Position numbers and translations under genes: made by a program
Shown: piece by piece, positions 8,255-15,971 of the stretch
Position numbering within the stretch: the first letter of the stretch is position 1
Layout: every line of letters starts with the position of its first letter
The notes under the pieces: generated by a model
The model's input: only the letters and a program-made list of their open reading frames with translations
Databases searched by the model: none
What the model was told of the DNA's origin: nothing
Assembly (NCBI RefSeq): GCF_004798705.1
Contig: NZ_CP039290.1
Coordinates: 3,224,001 to 3,288,000 of the forward strand
Direction: 5' to 3'
From: Arthrobacter sp. PAMC25564
GTDB lineage: Bacteria > Actinomycetota > Actinomycetes > Actinomycetales > Micrococcaceae
Length of the DNA: 64,000 nt

Positions 8255-8329
8255 GGGCGATTGGCGCAGCGGTAGCGCGCTTCCCTGACACGGAAGAGGT
8301 CACTGGTTCGATCCCAGTATCGCCCACCA
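8255..8329 (+). tRNA. tRNA-Val (anticodon GAC), copy 1
   Basis: Acceptor GGGCGAT/ATCGCCC, D arm GGCGCAGCGGTAGCGC, anticodon stem-loop CTTCC-CTGACAC-GGAAG giving GAC, T arm CTGGTTCGATCCCAG, with discriminator A and encoded CCA. Identical to copy 2 at 8511-8585. Confidence 0.96.
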
Positions 8330-8384
8330 AAGCAAGGAAACTTGCTTGATGCAGTACCACCGGCCCACCGGTTGGACTTCATAT

Positions 8385-8457
<73 letters not shown>

Positions 8458-8510
8458 CTCTTGTTCTTTAGAGAGATTCACCCAGTTCCACTCCGGATCC
8501 TTCCGGTTGC

Positions 8511-8585
8511 GGGCGATTGGCGCAGCGGTAGCGCGCTTCCCTGACACGGAAGAGGTCACTGGTTCGATCCCAGTATCGCCCACCA
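8511..8585 (+). tRNA. tRNA-Val (anticodon GAC), copy 2
   Basis: Identical to the copy at 8255-8329, including the encoded CCA. The 12-nt leader TTCCGGTTGCGG is shared with copy 1, so the duplication included 5' flanking DNA. It closes the tRNA cluster and is followed 5 nt later by a strong terminator. Confidence 0.96.
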
Positions 8586-8590
8586 CCCTA

Positions 8591-8616
8591 AGCAGCTCCC
8601 CCGGAGCTGCTTTTTT
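8591..8616 (+). terminator. rho-independent terminator of the tRNA cluster
   Basis: AGCAGCTCC and GGAGCTGCT form a GC-rich stem with a CC loop, directly followed by TTTTTT at 8611-8616. It starts 5 nt after the last tRNA-Val. Confidence 0.92.
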
Positions 8617-8773
8617 CTTGCCCTTTTGCCGGCCGGCTGCCACCCCGTTTCTCCCGCCCCGGGCCGCAGGGCCCCTGACAGGAACGCGCCGGCGCCCTTG
8701 GCAGGCCCAGGGACGGTGACTAGGGTAGAAAGCGCTAGGAGCGATCTGGCTCCGCGACTGAAGGGAGGTGTCC

Positions 8774-9028
8774 GTGGGACTTCTTGACGATCTGAAGGGC
8801 AAGGCTCAGCATCTGATTGATGGCAACGAACAGGCCATCAAGGACGGCATCGAGAAGGCCGGTGATTTCGTCGACTCGAAGACCGGCGGAAAGTTCGCCG
8901 ACAAGATCGATGCCCTCCAGCAGGGCGCTTCCGACCTCGTGGACAAGGCAGACAGCGCGCCGGATACGGCACCTGACGCCGGGACTCCCGTCGCCGGTGA
9001 GCCTCCTGTAACCGGGGAACCCCGGTAG
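8774..9028 (+). CDS. MT0933-type antitoxin family protein
   Basis: An 84-residue, charged, helical protein beginning VGLLDDLKGKAQHLIDGNEQ, with repeated G(I)EKAGDFVD and GGKFADKID segments. This matches the small actinobacterial family named after M. tuberculosis MT0933/Rv0909 (antitoxin protein of a toxin-antitoxin pair). I chose GTG at 8774 because AAGGGAGG at 8761-8768 lies 5 nt upstream; the GTG at 8768 overlaps that ribosome-binding site. No toxin gene is adjacent (ZapE follows on the other strand), so here it is an orphan and may have another role. The C-terminal 20 residues are Asp/Pro/Ala-rich. Confidence 0.7.
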   Translation: MGLLDDLKGKAQHLIDGNEQAIKDGIEKAGDFVDSKTGGKFADKIDALQQGASDLVDKADSAPDTAPDAGTPVAGEPPVTGEPR

Positions 9029-9116
9029 CAGGGCTTCTTACCCAGGTACGTCAGCGAGGTGCCGGTCCCGCCGAGAGGCGGCGCCGGCGCCTTCGGCGTT
9101 TAACCGCGGCCCGGAC

Positions 9117-9185
9117 AAGCAACGCGGGGTCACTTCCGGCCCATCCCGGGCATCAGGATGGGCGCGGAGTGACCCCGCGTTGCTT
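9117..9185. terminator. long inverted repeat between convergent genes (dispersed family, copy 1)
   Basis: The outer arm AAGCAACGCGGGGTCAC pairs exactly with its complement at the right end, with an imperfect inner section and GGCCCATCC/GGATGGG closing the hairpin around a short loop. It lies between the 3' ends of the antitoxin-like gene and zapE, with TTTT on the right, and can act as a bidirectional terminator. The 16-bp outer arm recurs at 62992-63060 in an otherwise different hairpin. Confidence 0.75.
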
Positions 9186-9192
9186 TTAAGGC

Positions 9193-10230
9193 CTAGGCAG
9201 GTTCGTGGTTTTGGCCCTCGCGGGCCAGGGCTGTCAGTCGCGAAACCGCCCGGAAGTACTTCTTCATGTAGCCGCCGGTCATCATCTCGTGGGTGAAGAG
9301 CTGATCGAACGGCACGCCGCTGGCGAGGATCGGCACATCCTTGTCATACAGCCGGTCCGCCAGCACCACGAAGCGCAGGGCGACAGCCTGCTCGGTGATG
9401 GTGTGGACGTTTTTCCACACGACGGCTTCGATGCCGTCCAGGAGTTGGCGGTAGCGGCTGGGGTGGACACCGGCCAGGTGGTCGATGAGGGTGCTGAACT
9501 CATCGCGCGCCACGGTCTTGCCGCGGAACTCGGTCTGCATGTGGTGCGTCAGTTCCTCGTTGCGCAGCGGCAGCGGGGCCGCGGGGAGGCCACGGTGGCG
9601 GAAGTCCTCGCCATCGATCCGGACGACGTCGAACTGGTCCGCCAGCACCTGGATCTCGCGCGCGAAGTCGACGGCGGCAAAGCGGCCGTCGCCGAGGGAA
9701 CCCGGCAGCGTGTTGGAGGTGGCTGCCAGCTTGACGCCGGCGTCGGCGAGTTCGCGCATCAGCCGGGACATCAGCACGGTGTCGCCCGGGTCGTCGAGTT
9801 CGAATTCGTCGATGCAGACCAGCTTGTAGTGGCTCAGCGCCTCGACCGTCTTGCGGAAGGACAACGCCCCGACCAGGTTGGTGTACTCCACAAACGTACC
9901 GAAGGCCTTGGGCCCCGGGGCGGCGTGCCAGAGCGAGGCGAGCAGGTGGGTCTTGCCGACACCGAAGCCGCCGTCGAGGTAGATCCCGGCCCGCGAGGTG
10001 TCCTTCTTGCCGAAGAGGCGCTTGAAGAGGCCGTCGCCGTCGCGTGCGCCGACACCGGCCGCGAAGCCTTCCAAGGCCTTGACCGCGGCGGCCTGGCTGG
10101 GCTGTGACGGATCCGGCCGGTAGCTGGCGAACGAAACCTCACCGAACCGGGCCGATGGATAAAACCCGTTGAGGAGTTCCTCCACTGAAACTGCCGGGGT
10201 GCGGGCGGCGAGCTGTTCGATCTGTACCAA
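9193..10230 (-). CDS. zapE: ZapE-type (AFG1-like) cell division ATPase
   Basis: AFG1/ZapE-family P-loop ATPase; E. coli ZapE associates with FtsZ rings and affects their stability. The Walker A GGFGVGKTHL is near residue 90 and the Walker B LVCIDEFELDD follows, with sensor-like ATSNTLP further on; all are family signatures. I chose TTG at 10230 (L/M-VQIEQLAARTP), which gives about 345 residues; an ATG at 10326 would add 32 residues that look non-coding ([14 protein letters not shown]), so the exact start is uncertain. It is alone on the minus strand, divergent from the rhodanese gene and convergent with the antitoxin-like gene. Confidence 0.85.
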   Translation of the reverse strand: MVQIEQLAARTPAVSVEELLNGFYPSARFGEVSFASYRPDPSQPSQAAAVKALEGFAAGVGARDGDGLFKRLFGKKDTSRAGIYLDGGFGVGKTHLLASLWHAAPGPKAFGTFVEYTNLVGALSFRKTVEALSHYKLVCIDEFELDDPGDTVLMSRLMRELADAGVKLAATSNTLPGSLGDGRFAAVDFAREIQVLADQFDVVRIDGEDFRHRGLPAAPLPLRNEELTHHMQTEFRGKTVARDEFSTLIDHLAGVHPSRYRQLLDGIEAVVWKNVHTITEQAVALRFVVLADRLYDKDVPILASGVPFDQLFTHEMMTGGYMKKYFRAVSRLTALAREGQNHEPA

Positions 10231-10448
10231 GGTGGTCCGTTCTGCTGGTCTCTTGTCCCCAGAAAGGATACCGGGAATAGCGATGCCGCTTGCGAGCCAC
10301 GCGAATTCCCGTGACCAAGGCCACATTTCCCAGTGTTAACCGCGCGGGACATTCCCGACGGCGCGTGGCTAGTGTTGTAGCAGGCCCGGCGCCGCGTTCG
10401 ATCCTTCCCTGGCCCGGCCCCCTGACCGTTTCCGTGAAAGGCCGTCCC

Positions 10449-11366
10449 ATGCCCTACCCCGTTGAGCAGAACGAAAAATATGCAGCCTACGCCCACCCGG
10501 AGCGGCTGGTGTCCACCGAATGGCTCGCCGAAGCGATCGAGGCCGGCGCGCTCGACGGCGGCAAGCTCGTGGTGCTCGAATCCGACGAGGACGTGCTGCT
10601 CTACGAGACCGGCCACATCCCCGGTGCGGTGAAGGTCGACTGGCACACGGAGCTCAATGATGACGTCACCCGCGACTACATCGACGGCGCAGCGTTCGCC
10701 GCCCTCGCCGCAGCCAAGGGCATCTCCCGCGACAGCACCGTGGTCATCTACGGCGACAAATCAAACTGGTGGGCAGCCTACGCCCTCTGGGTCTTCGAGC
10801 TCTTCGGCCACGAGGACGTCCGGCTGCTCGACGGCGGCCGGGACAAGTGGATCGCCGAAGGCCGTCCCCTCACGACGGTCAAGCCCGTGCCCAGTCCCGG
10901 CAACTACCCGGTCGTGGAGCGCAATGACGCCCCAATCCGCGCCTTCAAGGACGACGTCCTCGCCCACTTCGGCAAGCCGCTGATCGACGTCCGCTCCACC
11001 GAGGAGTACACCGGCCAGCGCACCCACATGCCGGCCTACCCGGAGGAAGGCGCCCTGCGCGGCGGCCACATCCCTACGGCTGCCTCGATCCCGTGGGCCC
11101 GCGCTGCGGCCGGGGACGGAACCTACCGGAACCGTGCCGAACTGGAGGCACTCTACCTGGGCGAGGCGGGGCTCAAGGAAGGCGACGACGTCGTGGCGTA
11201 CTGCCGCATCGGCGAGCGTTCCAGCCACACCTGGTTTGCCCTCAAATACCTCCTGGGCTTCGAGACCGTGCGCAACTACGACGGCTCCTGGACCGAGTGG
11301 GGCAATGCCGTCCGCGTCCCCATCGCCAAGGGCACCGAACGCGGCACGATCCCCGCCGCCAAATAA
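10449..11366 (+). CDS. sseA: thiosulfate/3-mercaptopyruvate sulfurtransferase (two rhodanese domains)
   Basis: A 305-residue protein with two tandem rhodanese domains. The N-terminal domain (about 20-145) is inactive-type; the C-terminal domain carries the persulfide-forming Cys252 in the loop CRIGERS. It moves sulfane sulfur from thiosulfate or mercaptopyruvate to acceptors such as cyanide or thiols. Start chosen at ATG 10449, preceded by AAAGG at 7 nt; in-frame sequence upstream is open but lacks family similarity. It is followed by a SufE-like gene, a pairing common in Actinobacteria that suggests joint sulfur trafficking. The 20-bp tandem repeat begins 4 nt after its TAA. Confidence 0.92.
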   Translation: MPYPVEQNEKYAAYAHPERLVSTEWLAEAIEAGALDGGKLVVLESDEDVLLYETGHIPGAVKVDWHTELNDDVTRDYIDGAAFAALAAAKGISRDSTVVIYGDKSNWWAAYALWVFELFGHEDVRLLDGGRDKWIAEGRPLTTVKPVPSPGNYPVVERNDAPIRAFKDDVLAHFGKPLIDVRSTEEYTGQRTHMPAYPEEGALRGGHIPTAASIPWARAAAGDGTYRNRAELEALYLGEAGLKEGDDVVAYCRIGERSSHTWFALKYLLGFETVRNYDGSWTEWGNAVRVPIAKGTERGTIPAAK

Positions 11367-11370
11367 GGGG

Positions 11371-11500
11371 GCGCCCGCGGTTTAGGGCCGGCGCCCGAGG
11401 TTTAGGGCCGGCGCCCGAGGTTTAGGGCCGGCGCCCGAGGTTTAGGGCCGGCGCCCGAGGTTTAGGGCCGGCGCCCGCGGTTTAGGGCCGGCGCCCGAGG
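11371..11500. repeat. 20-bp tandem repeat, six and a half copies
   Basis: Unit GCGCCCGAGGTTTAGGGCCG repeats six times in perfect 20-bp register from 11371 to 11490, then a half unit to 11500. Units 1 and 6 carry a CGCGG variant; units 2-5 are identical. Each unit contains an internal GGGCCGGCGCCC near-palindrome across the unit junction. It starts 4 nt after the sseA stop and ends about 50 nt before sufE, so it lies in the probable sseA-sufE transcript and could form serial hairpins. Confidence 0.97.
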
Positions 11501-11553
11501 CGGCGTGGGAGCGGACCGGGACACAATCGCCCCGGATGCGTAAGCTGGGACTG

Positions 11554-12009
11554 ATGAATACTTCTGCCCTCCCCGCCGCCCTGGCGGAAATTGTCGATGA
11601 CTTCCAGGCCGTAACCGAACCCGAACGGCTGCAGCTGCTCCTTGAGTTCTCGCGTGAACTTCCGGAACTCCCGGACCGGCTCAAGGACCACCCCGAGCTG
11701 ATGGAACAGGTGGTGGAATGCCAGTCACCGCTGTTCCTCACCATCGAGACGGAGCCGGGCGGCGATGCGACCGGGCGGGTGCGGCTCTTCTTCAAGGCAC
11801 CCCCGGAAGCCCCGACCACCCGAGGCTTCGCCAGCGTCCTGCACGAAGGACTCGACGGTCTCAGCGCGCAGGAGATCCTGGCCGTGCCGGATGACATGCC
11901 CGAACTGCTGGGCCTCACCCGTGCCATCACTCCCCTGCGCATGCGCGGCATGACGGCGATGCTGGGCCGGATCAAGCGCAAGGTGGCCGCCCTTCCGCTG
12001 CACTCCTGA
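11554..12009 (+). CDS. SufE-family cysteine desulfuration protein
   Basis: SufE-fold protein of 151 residues. SufE proteins accept persulfide sulfur from a cysteine desulfurase and pass it to the Fe-S assembly scaffold. The acceptor Cys is C56 in VVECQSPLFL, in the family position (G-C-Q-S in E. coli), and the protein has the usual alpha/beta pattern with GLDGLSAQEIL. Start set at ATG 11554 (MNTSALP); an in-frame ATG at 11536 would add six residues and has no better ribosome-binding site. No desulfurase is adjacent, so the rhodanese SseA upstream may be its sulfur donor (inference). Confidence 0.88.
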   Translation: MNTSALPAALAEIVDDFQAVTEPERLQLLLEFSRELPELPDRLKDHPELMEQVVECQSPLFLTIETEPGGDATGRVRLFFKAPPEAPTTRGFASVLHEGLDGLSAQEILAVPDDMPELLGLTRAITPLRMRGMTAMLGRIKRKVAALPLHS

Positions 12010-12025
12010 CGCGGGCATCCACGTC

Positions 12026-12541
12026 ATGGCCCGTAAACAGGCATCCGTGGGAACCCCGGCCACCGCGGCACTCGCGGCGGCCGGGGTTCCCTTTGTCGCG
12101 CACCCCTACAGCCACGATCCGGCGGCGGCCGGCTACGGCATGGAAGCCGCCCAGGTGCTCGGCATCGATCCGGCCCGGGTGTTCAAGACCCTGATGGTCG
12201 ACGTCGACGGCCGGCTCGCCGTCGGCGTCGTACCGGTGAGCGGAAACCTGGACCTGAAGGCGATGGCGGCGGCGCTGGGGTGCAAGAAGGCCGCGATGGC
12301 GGATCCGGCCACGGCGGAGCGCCGCACCGGCTATGTGCTCGGCGGCATCTCACCGCTTGGGCAACGGCAGTCCTCCCCCACCGTCGTGGATGAGAGCGCC
12401 CTGGCGCTGGACACGATGCTTGTCTCGGGCGGCCGCCGCGGGCTGGACCTCGAGCTGCGCCCCGAGGAGCTGATCCGGCTCACCGGCGCGCGCACTGCAC
12501 GGATCGGCACCGGCCGGACCGACGGCGTTTCCACCGGATAG
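12026..12541 (+). CDS. ybaK: Cys-tRNA(Pro) deacylase YbaK/EbsC
   Basis: Trans-editing enzyme of the INS/YbaK superfamily that hydrolyses Cys-tRNA(Pro) and related mischarged tRNAs. The 171-residue protein has the catalytic lysine in RVFKTLMVDV (K54), the GNLDLKAMAAALG segment and GYVLGGISPLGQR, all diagnostic for YbaK. It starts 16 nt after the SufE-like gene on the same strand and likely belongs to that transcript. Its stop faces yceI with only 27 nt between the convergent genes. Confidence 0.93.
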   Translation: MARKQASVGTPATAALAAAGVPFVAHPYSHDPAAAGYGMEAAQVLGIDPARVFKTLMVDVDGRLAVGVVPVSGNLDLKAMAAALGCKKAAMADPATAERRTGYVLGGISPLGQRQSSPTVVDESALALDTMLVSGGRRGLDLELRPEELIRLTGARTARIGTGRTDGVSTG

Positions 12542-12568
12542 CGGCATCATCTGGGCCGGCTCACCGAA

Positions 12569-13138
12569 TCAGGAGGCGCCCGGGGTCTTCTCGACCTTGA
12601 CGGCTGAAACCTCGAACTCAAGCGTGATCTTGTCCGAGACGAGCACACCACCGGAATCAAGCGCGGTGTTCCACTTGACGCCGAACTGCTGGCGGTCAAT
12701 GCGGCGGGATCCTTCGAACCCCGCACGCAGCAGCCCGGTCGGGTCCCGCTCGACCCCGAGGAACTCGATCGGCAGGCTGATTTCCTGGGTGACGCCGCGG
12801 ATGGTCAGATCGCCGATGACGATGAAATTCACGTCTTCGATCTGGTCGATCCGCGAACTCACGAACGTGATCTCGGGATACGTCGGGGCATCAAAGAAGT
12901 CGTTCGTGCGAAGATGTTCGTCGCGCTGGGCACTGCGGGTATCGATGCTGGCGACCTTGATGGTCACCCGCACCGAAGAATTGGCGGGATTCCCGGCGTC
13001 GGCGTGGATTACACCCTCAACGTCGTTAAATGCGCCGCGGACCTTCGTGACCATAGCGTGCCGGGTGGAGAACCCGATGCGCGTATGGTTCGGATCGATT
13101 CGCCATTCCCCGGAAAGATCCGGTGATAATTCCGCCAT
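12569..13138 (-). CDS. YceI-family lipocalin-like protein
   Basis: YceI proteins form a large beta-barrel that binds isoprenoid-type lipids such as polyprenyl quinone precursors. The 189-residue protein contains GEWRIDPNHTRIGFSTRHAM, the ASIDTRSAQRDEHLRTNDFF block and GDLTIRGVTQEISLPIE, which are the family core. It has no signal peptide, so a cytoplasmic location is likely, as in many actinobacterial members. ATG 13138 was chosen because AGGAGG lies 7 nt upstream; the longer frame to 13174 is not needed. Confidence 0.9.
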   Translation of the reverse strand: MAELSPDLSGEWRIDPNHTRIGFSTRHAMVTKVRGAFNDVEGVIHADAGNPANSSVRVTIKVASIDTRSAQRDEHLRTNDFFDAPTYPEITFVSSRIDQIEDVNFIVIGDLTIRGVTQEISLPIEFLGVERDPTGLLRAGFEGSRRIDRQQFGVKWNTALDSGGVLVSDKITLEFEVSAVKVEKTPGAS

Positions 13139-13298
13139 GCAGACAGCCTCCTGTGTAGAGGGGGCGGGCACCACCGGTGGATAAACAGATGCATGGCTAC
13201 CTCACCCGACAACCGCTTAGCACCGCTGCAAGGGTTGTTATTCCGGCACAATCCTAGCGCCATTGCCCCAATATTGGGGACTCCCCGCCTGGGTCTTG

Positions 13299-14669
13299 CT
13301 ACGGAAGCGGCCGTTCCGGATCCGGCTCTGCTGCCGGCACATGACCTGTCTGGCCCGGATTCGCGCGGGGCGCCAGTTGCTGCCGCAGCCAGGCTGTGAC
13401 CAGCCGCTCCCAGCGCTCCGGATCCACGTTCCATTCCTTGGTGTGCCGGGCCCGGCTGAAGGGTTCGAAGGTGACCATCTCCGGGTTCTTCTCGGCGAGG
13501 GCCGCGGATGGCCCATAGGGCACGTATTCGTCATCCACGCTGTGCAGGATCAACGTCGGTGTCCGGAGTTCCACGGCCCGCGACACCCAGTCCATCGCCT
13601 TCAGGTCCACCGGGGCGGCCAGGCCCGTCAGCCGGCGGCCAAGGCGGTGGCTCAGCATCAGCTGCCCGTACCGCCCCACGGCCGACGGGATCCGGTTCAG
13701 CTCCGCGTGGTGCGCCAGCACGTTGACCCAGTTGATCACCGGCGCATCCAGCACCATCGCCCGGATCAGGTGGCGGTAGCGGGAGAGGTCCGCGGTCTGG
13801 AGGCAGATTGCGCCGCCCATGGACCAGCCGAACAACACCACTTCGCGGGCACCCTGTCCGAGCGCAAAACTGATGGCGGCCTCCACGTCGCGCCATTCGG
13901 TGGAGCCCAGGCCATAGCGTCCGTCCTGCGCCGACGGCGCCAGCCCGTCGTTGCGGTATGAGATCAGCAGGCTGGACATGCCCAGTTGCCGGGCGGTCTG
14001 CACGGCCCGGACGCACTCCTGCCGGGTGGCCCCGCGGCCGTGCACCATGATCGCCCAGACGTCCGGCGCCGGCGTGCCGGGCACCGGTGCGGCCCGCACC
14101 AGCCAGGCCGGCGCCATGCCGCCGTCGACCTCGACCAGGACCTCCTCCGCCGGAAAACCGATGCTGGCAGGATCCGGATAGGCCGCCCCGCTCCACCAGG
14201 CCCGGCGTGCCGCCGAAAGATCGCCACTGTACACGGCCTCGACCTCCCGCATGACGGTGCGTTCAGCCGGCGAATAGGAAAGGATCCTGCCGATCCGGGC
14301 ATGGCCCCGGCCGCCGTCGAAAAACAAACCATAGACGCCCTCGACCGTGGCCTCGGGGGTGGCGGCAAGAATGACGTGCAGGCCGCGCCCTTCGCGGATT
14401 ACTACCAGGACTTCCTGGTCCTCCTCGCGGACCCGGGCGGGAGTGATCACGCGGCGGGCAAAATACAGGGCCAGCGCGGAAGACCCGGCGGCGAGCAGCC
14501 CGGCGGCGGCGCTTCCGCCGATGATGCCGCCCACGGCCCATTTGGCGCTGCCGGGCAGGACTGCCTCAATCTCGGCCCCGTCTCCGGGCTGAGCGGACGT
14601 TCCGCGCATGGCCGTTCTGGGGGCCGGTGAGCGGTGCGGGTCCGGCGGGAGGCGCAGAGTGGATGCCAT
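13299..14669 (-). CDS. membrane-anchored alpha/beta hydrolase
   Basis: A 456-residue protein. About 45 N-terminal residues precede one membrane segment (WAVGGIIGGSAAAGLLAAGS, then ALALYFA), after which a family-specific region leads into an alpha/beta-hydrolase fold: VWAIMVHGRGATRQE (oxyanion strand), nucleophile elbow VLFGWSMGGAICLQ (Ser), acid HSVDDEYVPY (Asp) and terminal His in FSRARHTKEWN. The hydrolase probably faces outward or lies at the membrane; its substrate is unknown, with serine peptidase or esterase both possible. Start chosen at ATG 14669 (MASTLRL). The longer in-frame extension to 15254 is antisense to the next gene and is not real. Confidence 0.82.
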   Translation of the reverse strand: MASTLRLPPDPHRSPAPRTAMRGTSAQPGDGAEIEAVLPGSAKWAVGGIIGGSAAAGLLAAGSSALALYFARRVITPARVREEDQEVLVVIREGRGLHVILAATPEATVEGVYGLFFDGGRGHARIGRILSYSPAERTVMREVEAVYSGDLSAARRAWWSGAAYPDPASIGFPAEEVLVEVDGGMAPAWLVRAAPVPGTPAPDVWAIMVHGRGATRQECVRAVQTARQLGMSSLLISYRNDGLAPSAQDGRYGLGSTEWRDVEAAISFALGQGAREVVLFGWSMGGAICLQTADLSRYRHLIRAMVLDAPVINWVNVLAHHAELNRIPSAVGRYGQLMLSHRLGRRLTGLAAPVDLKAMDWVSRAVELRTPTLILHSVDDEYVPYGPSAALAEKNPEMVTFEPFSRARHTKEWNVDPERWERLVTAWLRQQLAPRANPGQTGHVPAAEPDPERPLP

Positions 14670-14801
14670 GGCACCATTCTTACTGAACTCCGGGCCGATG
14701 ACGGCATCCGGAAGAAACCACGGACGCCGCCGGCCGGACACGGAGCAGACGTACGGGGACCGAATCGTGCCCGGGCCGGAGCGCGAGGCTAGGCTGGGGG
14801 C

Positions 14802-15290
14802 ATGAGTGATCCAATCGTCATTTTGACAGAAGAGCCCCTTGGTGCGGATGACCGCGTCAACATTGAAACCCTGGTCGCCGGCGGTGATGCACCGCTCGTG
14901 GTCCTCGTCCCGGCCAACACCGAACGCCACCTGCTGGTGGATTTCCTGGAGAACCTCTCCCTGCTGGAAATCGCCAAGGCCTTCCGTGAACTGACGGAGT
15001 CCCCCGATCCCGCCGCCGAGCGGGCCGAAGCCGCCGAGACCCTCGCCGTCTCGCTCACCGCGCTGGCCGGGCTGGGCGGAGGAGTCAGCGGTGAAGTTGT
15101 CGAGGGCCGGCCCGTGGATGGCCTGGTCGCCAAGGTCAAGGAAATCGGCGCGGGACAGGCAGTCGTTATCACCCGCCCGCATGCCGTCGCCGACACCTTC
15201 CACACCGACTGGGCCAACAAGGCCCAGGATCAGCTGGGCCTGCCAGTGCTGCATCTTTACGCCGGTTCGGGATTTATCGGGGACTCCTGA
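14802..15290 (+). CDS. conserved hypothetical protein (unrecognised)
   Basis: I do not recognise this 162-residue protein. It has alternating beta strands and helices (PIVILTEEPL, APLVVLVPAN, QAVVITRPHAVADTFHTDWA, LPVLHLYAGS) suggestive of a Rossmann-like three-layer fold, possibly related to universal stress or permease-regulator-like proteins. There is no signal peptide, membrane helix or cysteine. The ATG at 14802 follows a GAGGCTAGGCTGGGGGC leader. It ends 13 nt before msrB on the same strand and is divergent from the hydrolase with 132 nt between. Codon use resembles the neighbours. Confidence 0.75.
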   Translation: MSDPIVILTEEPLGADDRVNIETLVAGGDAPLVVLVPANTERHLLVDFLENLSLLEIAKAFRELTESPDPAAERAEAAETLAVSLTALAGLGGGVSGEVVEGRPVDGLVAKVKEIGAGQAVVITRPHAVADTFHTDWANKAQDQLGLPVLHLYAGSGFIGDS

Positions 15291-15303
15291 GCGTTATCAG
15301 GCT

Positions 15304-15792
15304 ATGAGCATTTTCAGCAAGAGGTCAGAGAACACGTCCGCAGCCGCGGCGTCCGCCGGCGGCCCCGTCCCCCCGGCGTCCCAGGCCGCCGCGAAGACGG
15401 ACGAGCAGTGGCGCCAGGAACTGACTGCCGAGGAATACCGGGTGTTGCGCCAGGCCGGCACCGAGCGGCCGTACACGGGTGAGTACTGGGATAGCCACAC
15501 CTCCGGTGTGTACCAGTGCCGGGCCTGCGGCGCCGAACTCTTCACCAGCAAGGAAAAGTTCGACTCGCATTGCGGCTGGCCCTCCTTCTGGGCTCCGCTG
15601 GCCGACGGAACCGTCCGCTACATCCACGACCGCACTCTGGGGATGGAACGCGTCGAGGTCCGCTGTGCCGCGTGCGATTCCCACCTTGGCCATGTGTTCG
15701 AAGGTGAGGGCTACGGTACGCCCACGGACCAGCGGTATTGCATCAACTCCGTCTCGCTCCGGCTCGTCACGGCGGACGACGGCGGGAAGTGA
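15304..15792 (+). CDS. msrB: peptide-methionine (R)-S-oxide reductase
   Basis: Reduces methionine R-sulfoxide in proteins. Of 162 residues, the first 33 are a Ser/Ala/Pro-rich extension and the MsrB domain starts at TDEQWRQELTAEEY. Zinc ligands are C72/C75 and C121/C124; catalytic C146 is in RYCINSVSL; C90 in SHCGWPSFW could be the resolving cysteine. Start ATG 15304 is 14 nt after the upstream gene's stop, so the two are probably co-transcribed. A very strong hairpin follows the stop. Confidence 0.95.
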   Translation: MSIFSKRSENTSAAAASAGGPVPPASQAAAKTDEQWRQELTAEEYRVLRQAGTERPYTGEYWDSHTSGVYQCRACGAELFTSKEKFDSHCGWPSFWAPLADGTVRYIHDRTLGMERVEVRCAACDSHLGHVFEGEGYGTPTDQRYCINSVSLRLVTADDGGK

Positions 15793-15797
15793 CGCCT

Positions 15798-15831
15798 GCT
15801 GCCGGGTACCGCACCCGCGGTACCCGGCAGC
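15798..15831 (+). terminator. strong hairpin after msrB
   Basis: A perfect 15-bp stem (GCTGCCGGGTACCGC and its complement) with the 4-nt loop ACCC, starting 6 nt after the msrB stop. There is no U tract, as is common for high-GC actinobacterial terminators. Confidence 0.8.
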
Positions 15832-15971
15832 CAGCCGTCGGCTTGCTGTAGCTGGACCATGGTTCCCGCCTCACATGCCACAGACTTCCTTATGCTCAAC
15901 CCAATTTTGCATTAGAGATTCTGATTGCTTGCTACGCTCGCCGTAGACGCTCCAAGCAACCAGAAAGGCGC

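Noticed and set aside
11371..11500. CRISPR array
   Set aside because: Units are contiguous 20-mers with no unique spacers between them, and no cas genes occur; it is a simple tandem repeat.
14670..15254. Extended N-terminus of the alpha/beta hydrolase frame
   Set aside because: This 195-codon extension is exactly antisense to the 14802-15290 gene; the plus-strand gene and a proper start at 14669 explain the region.
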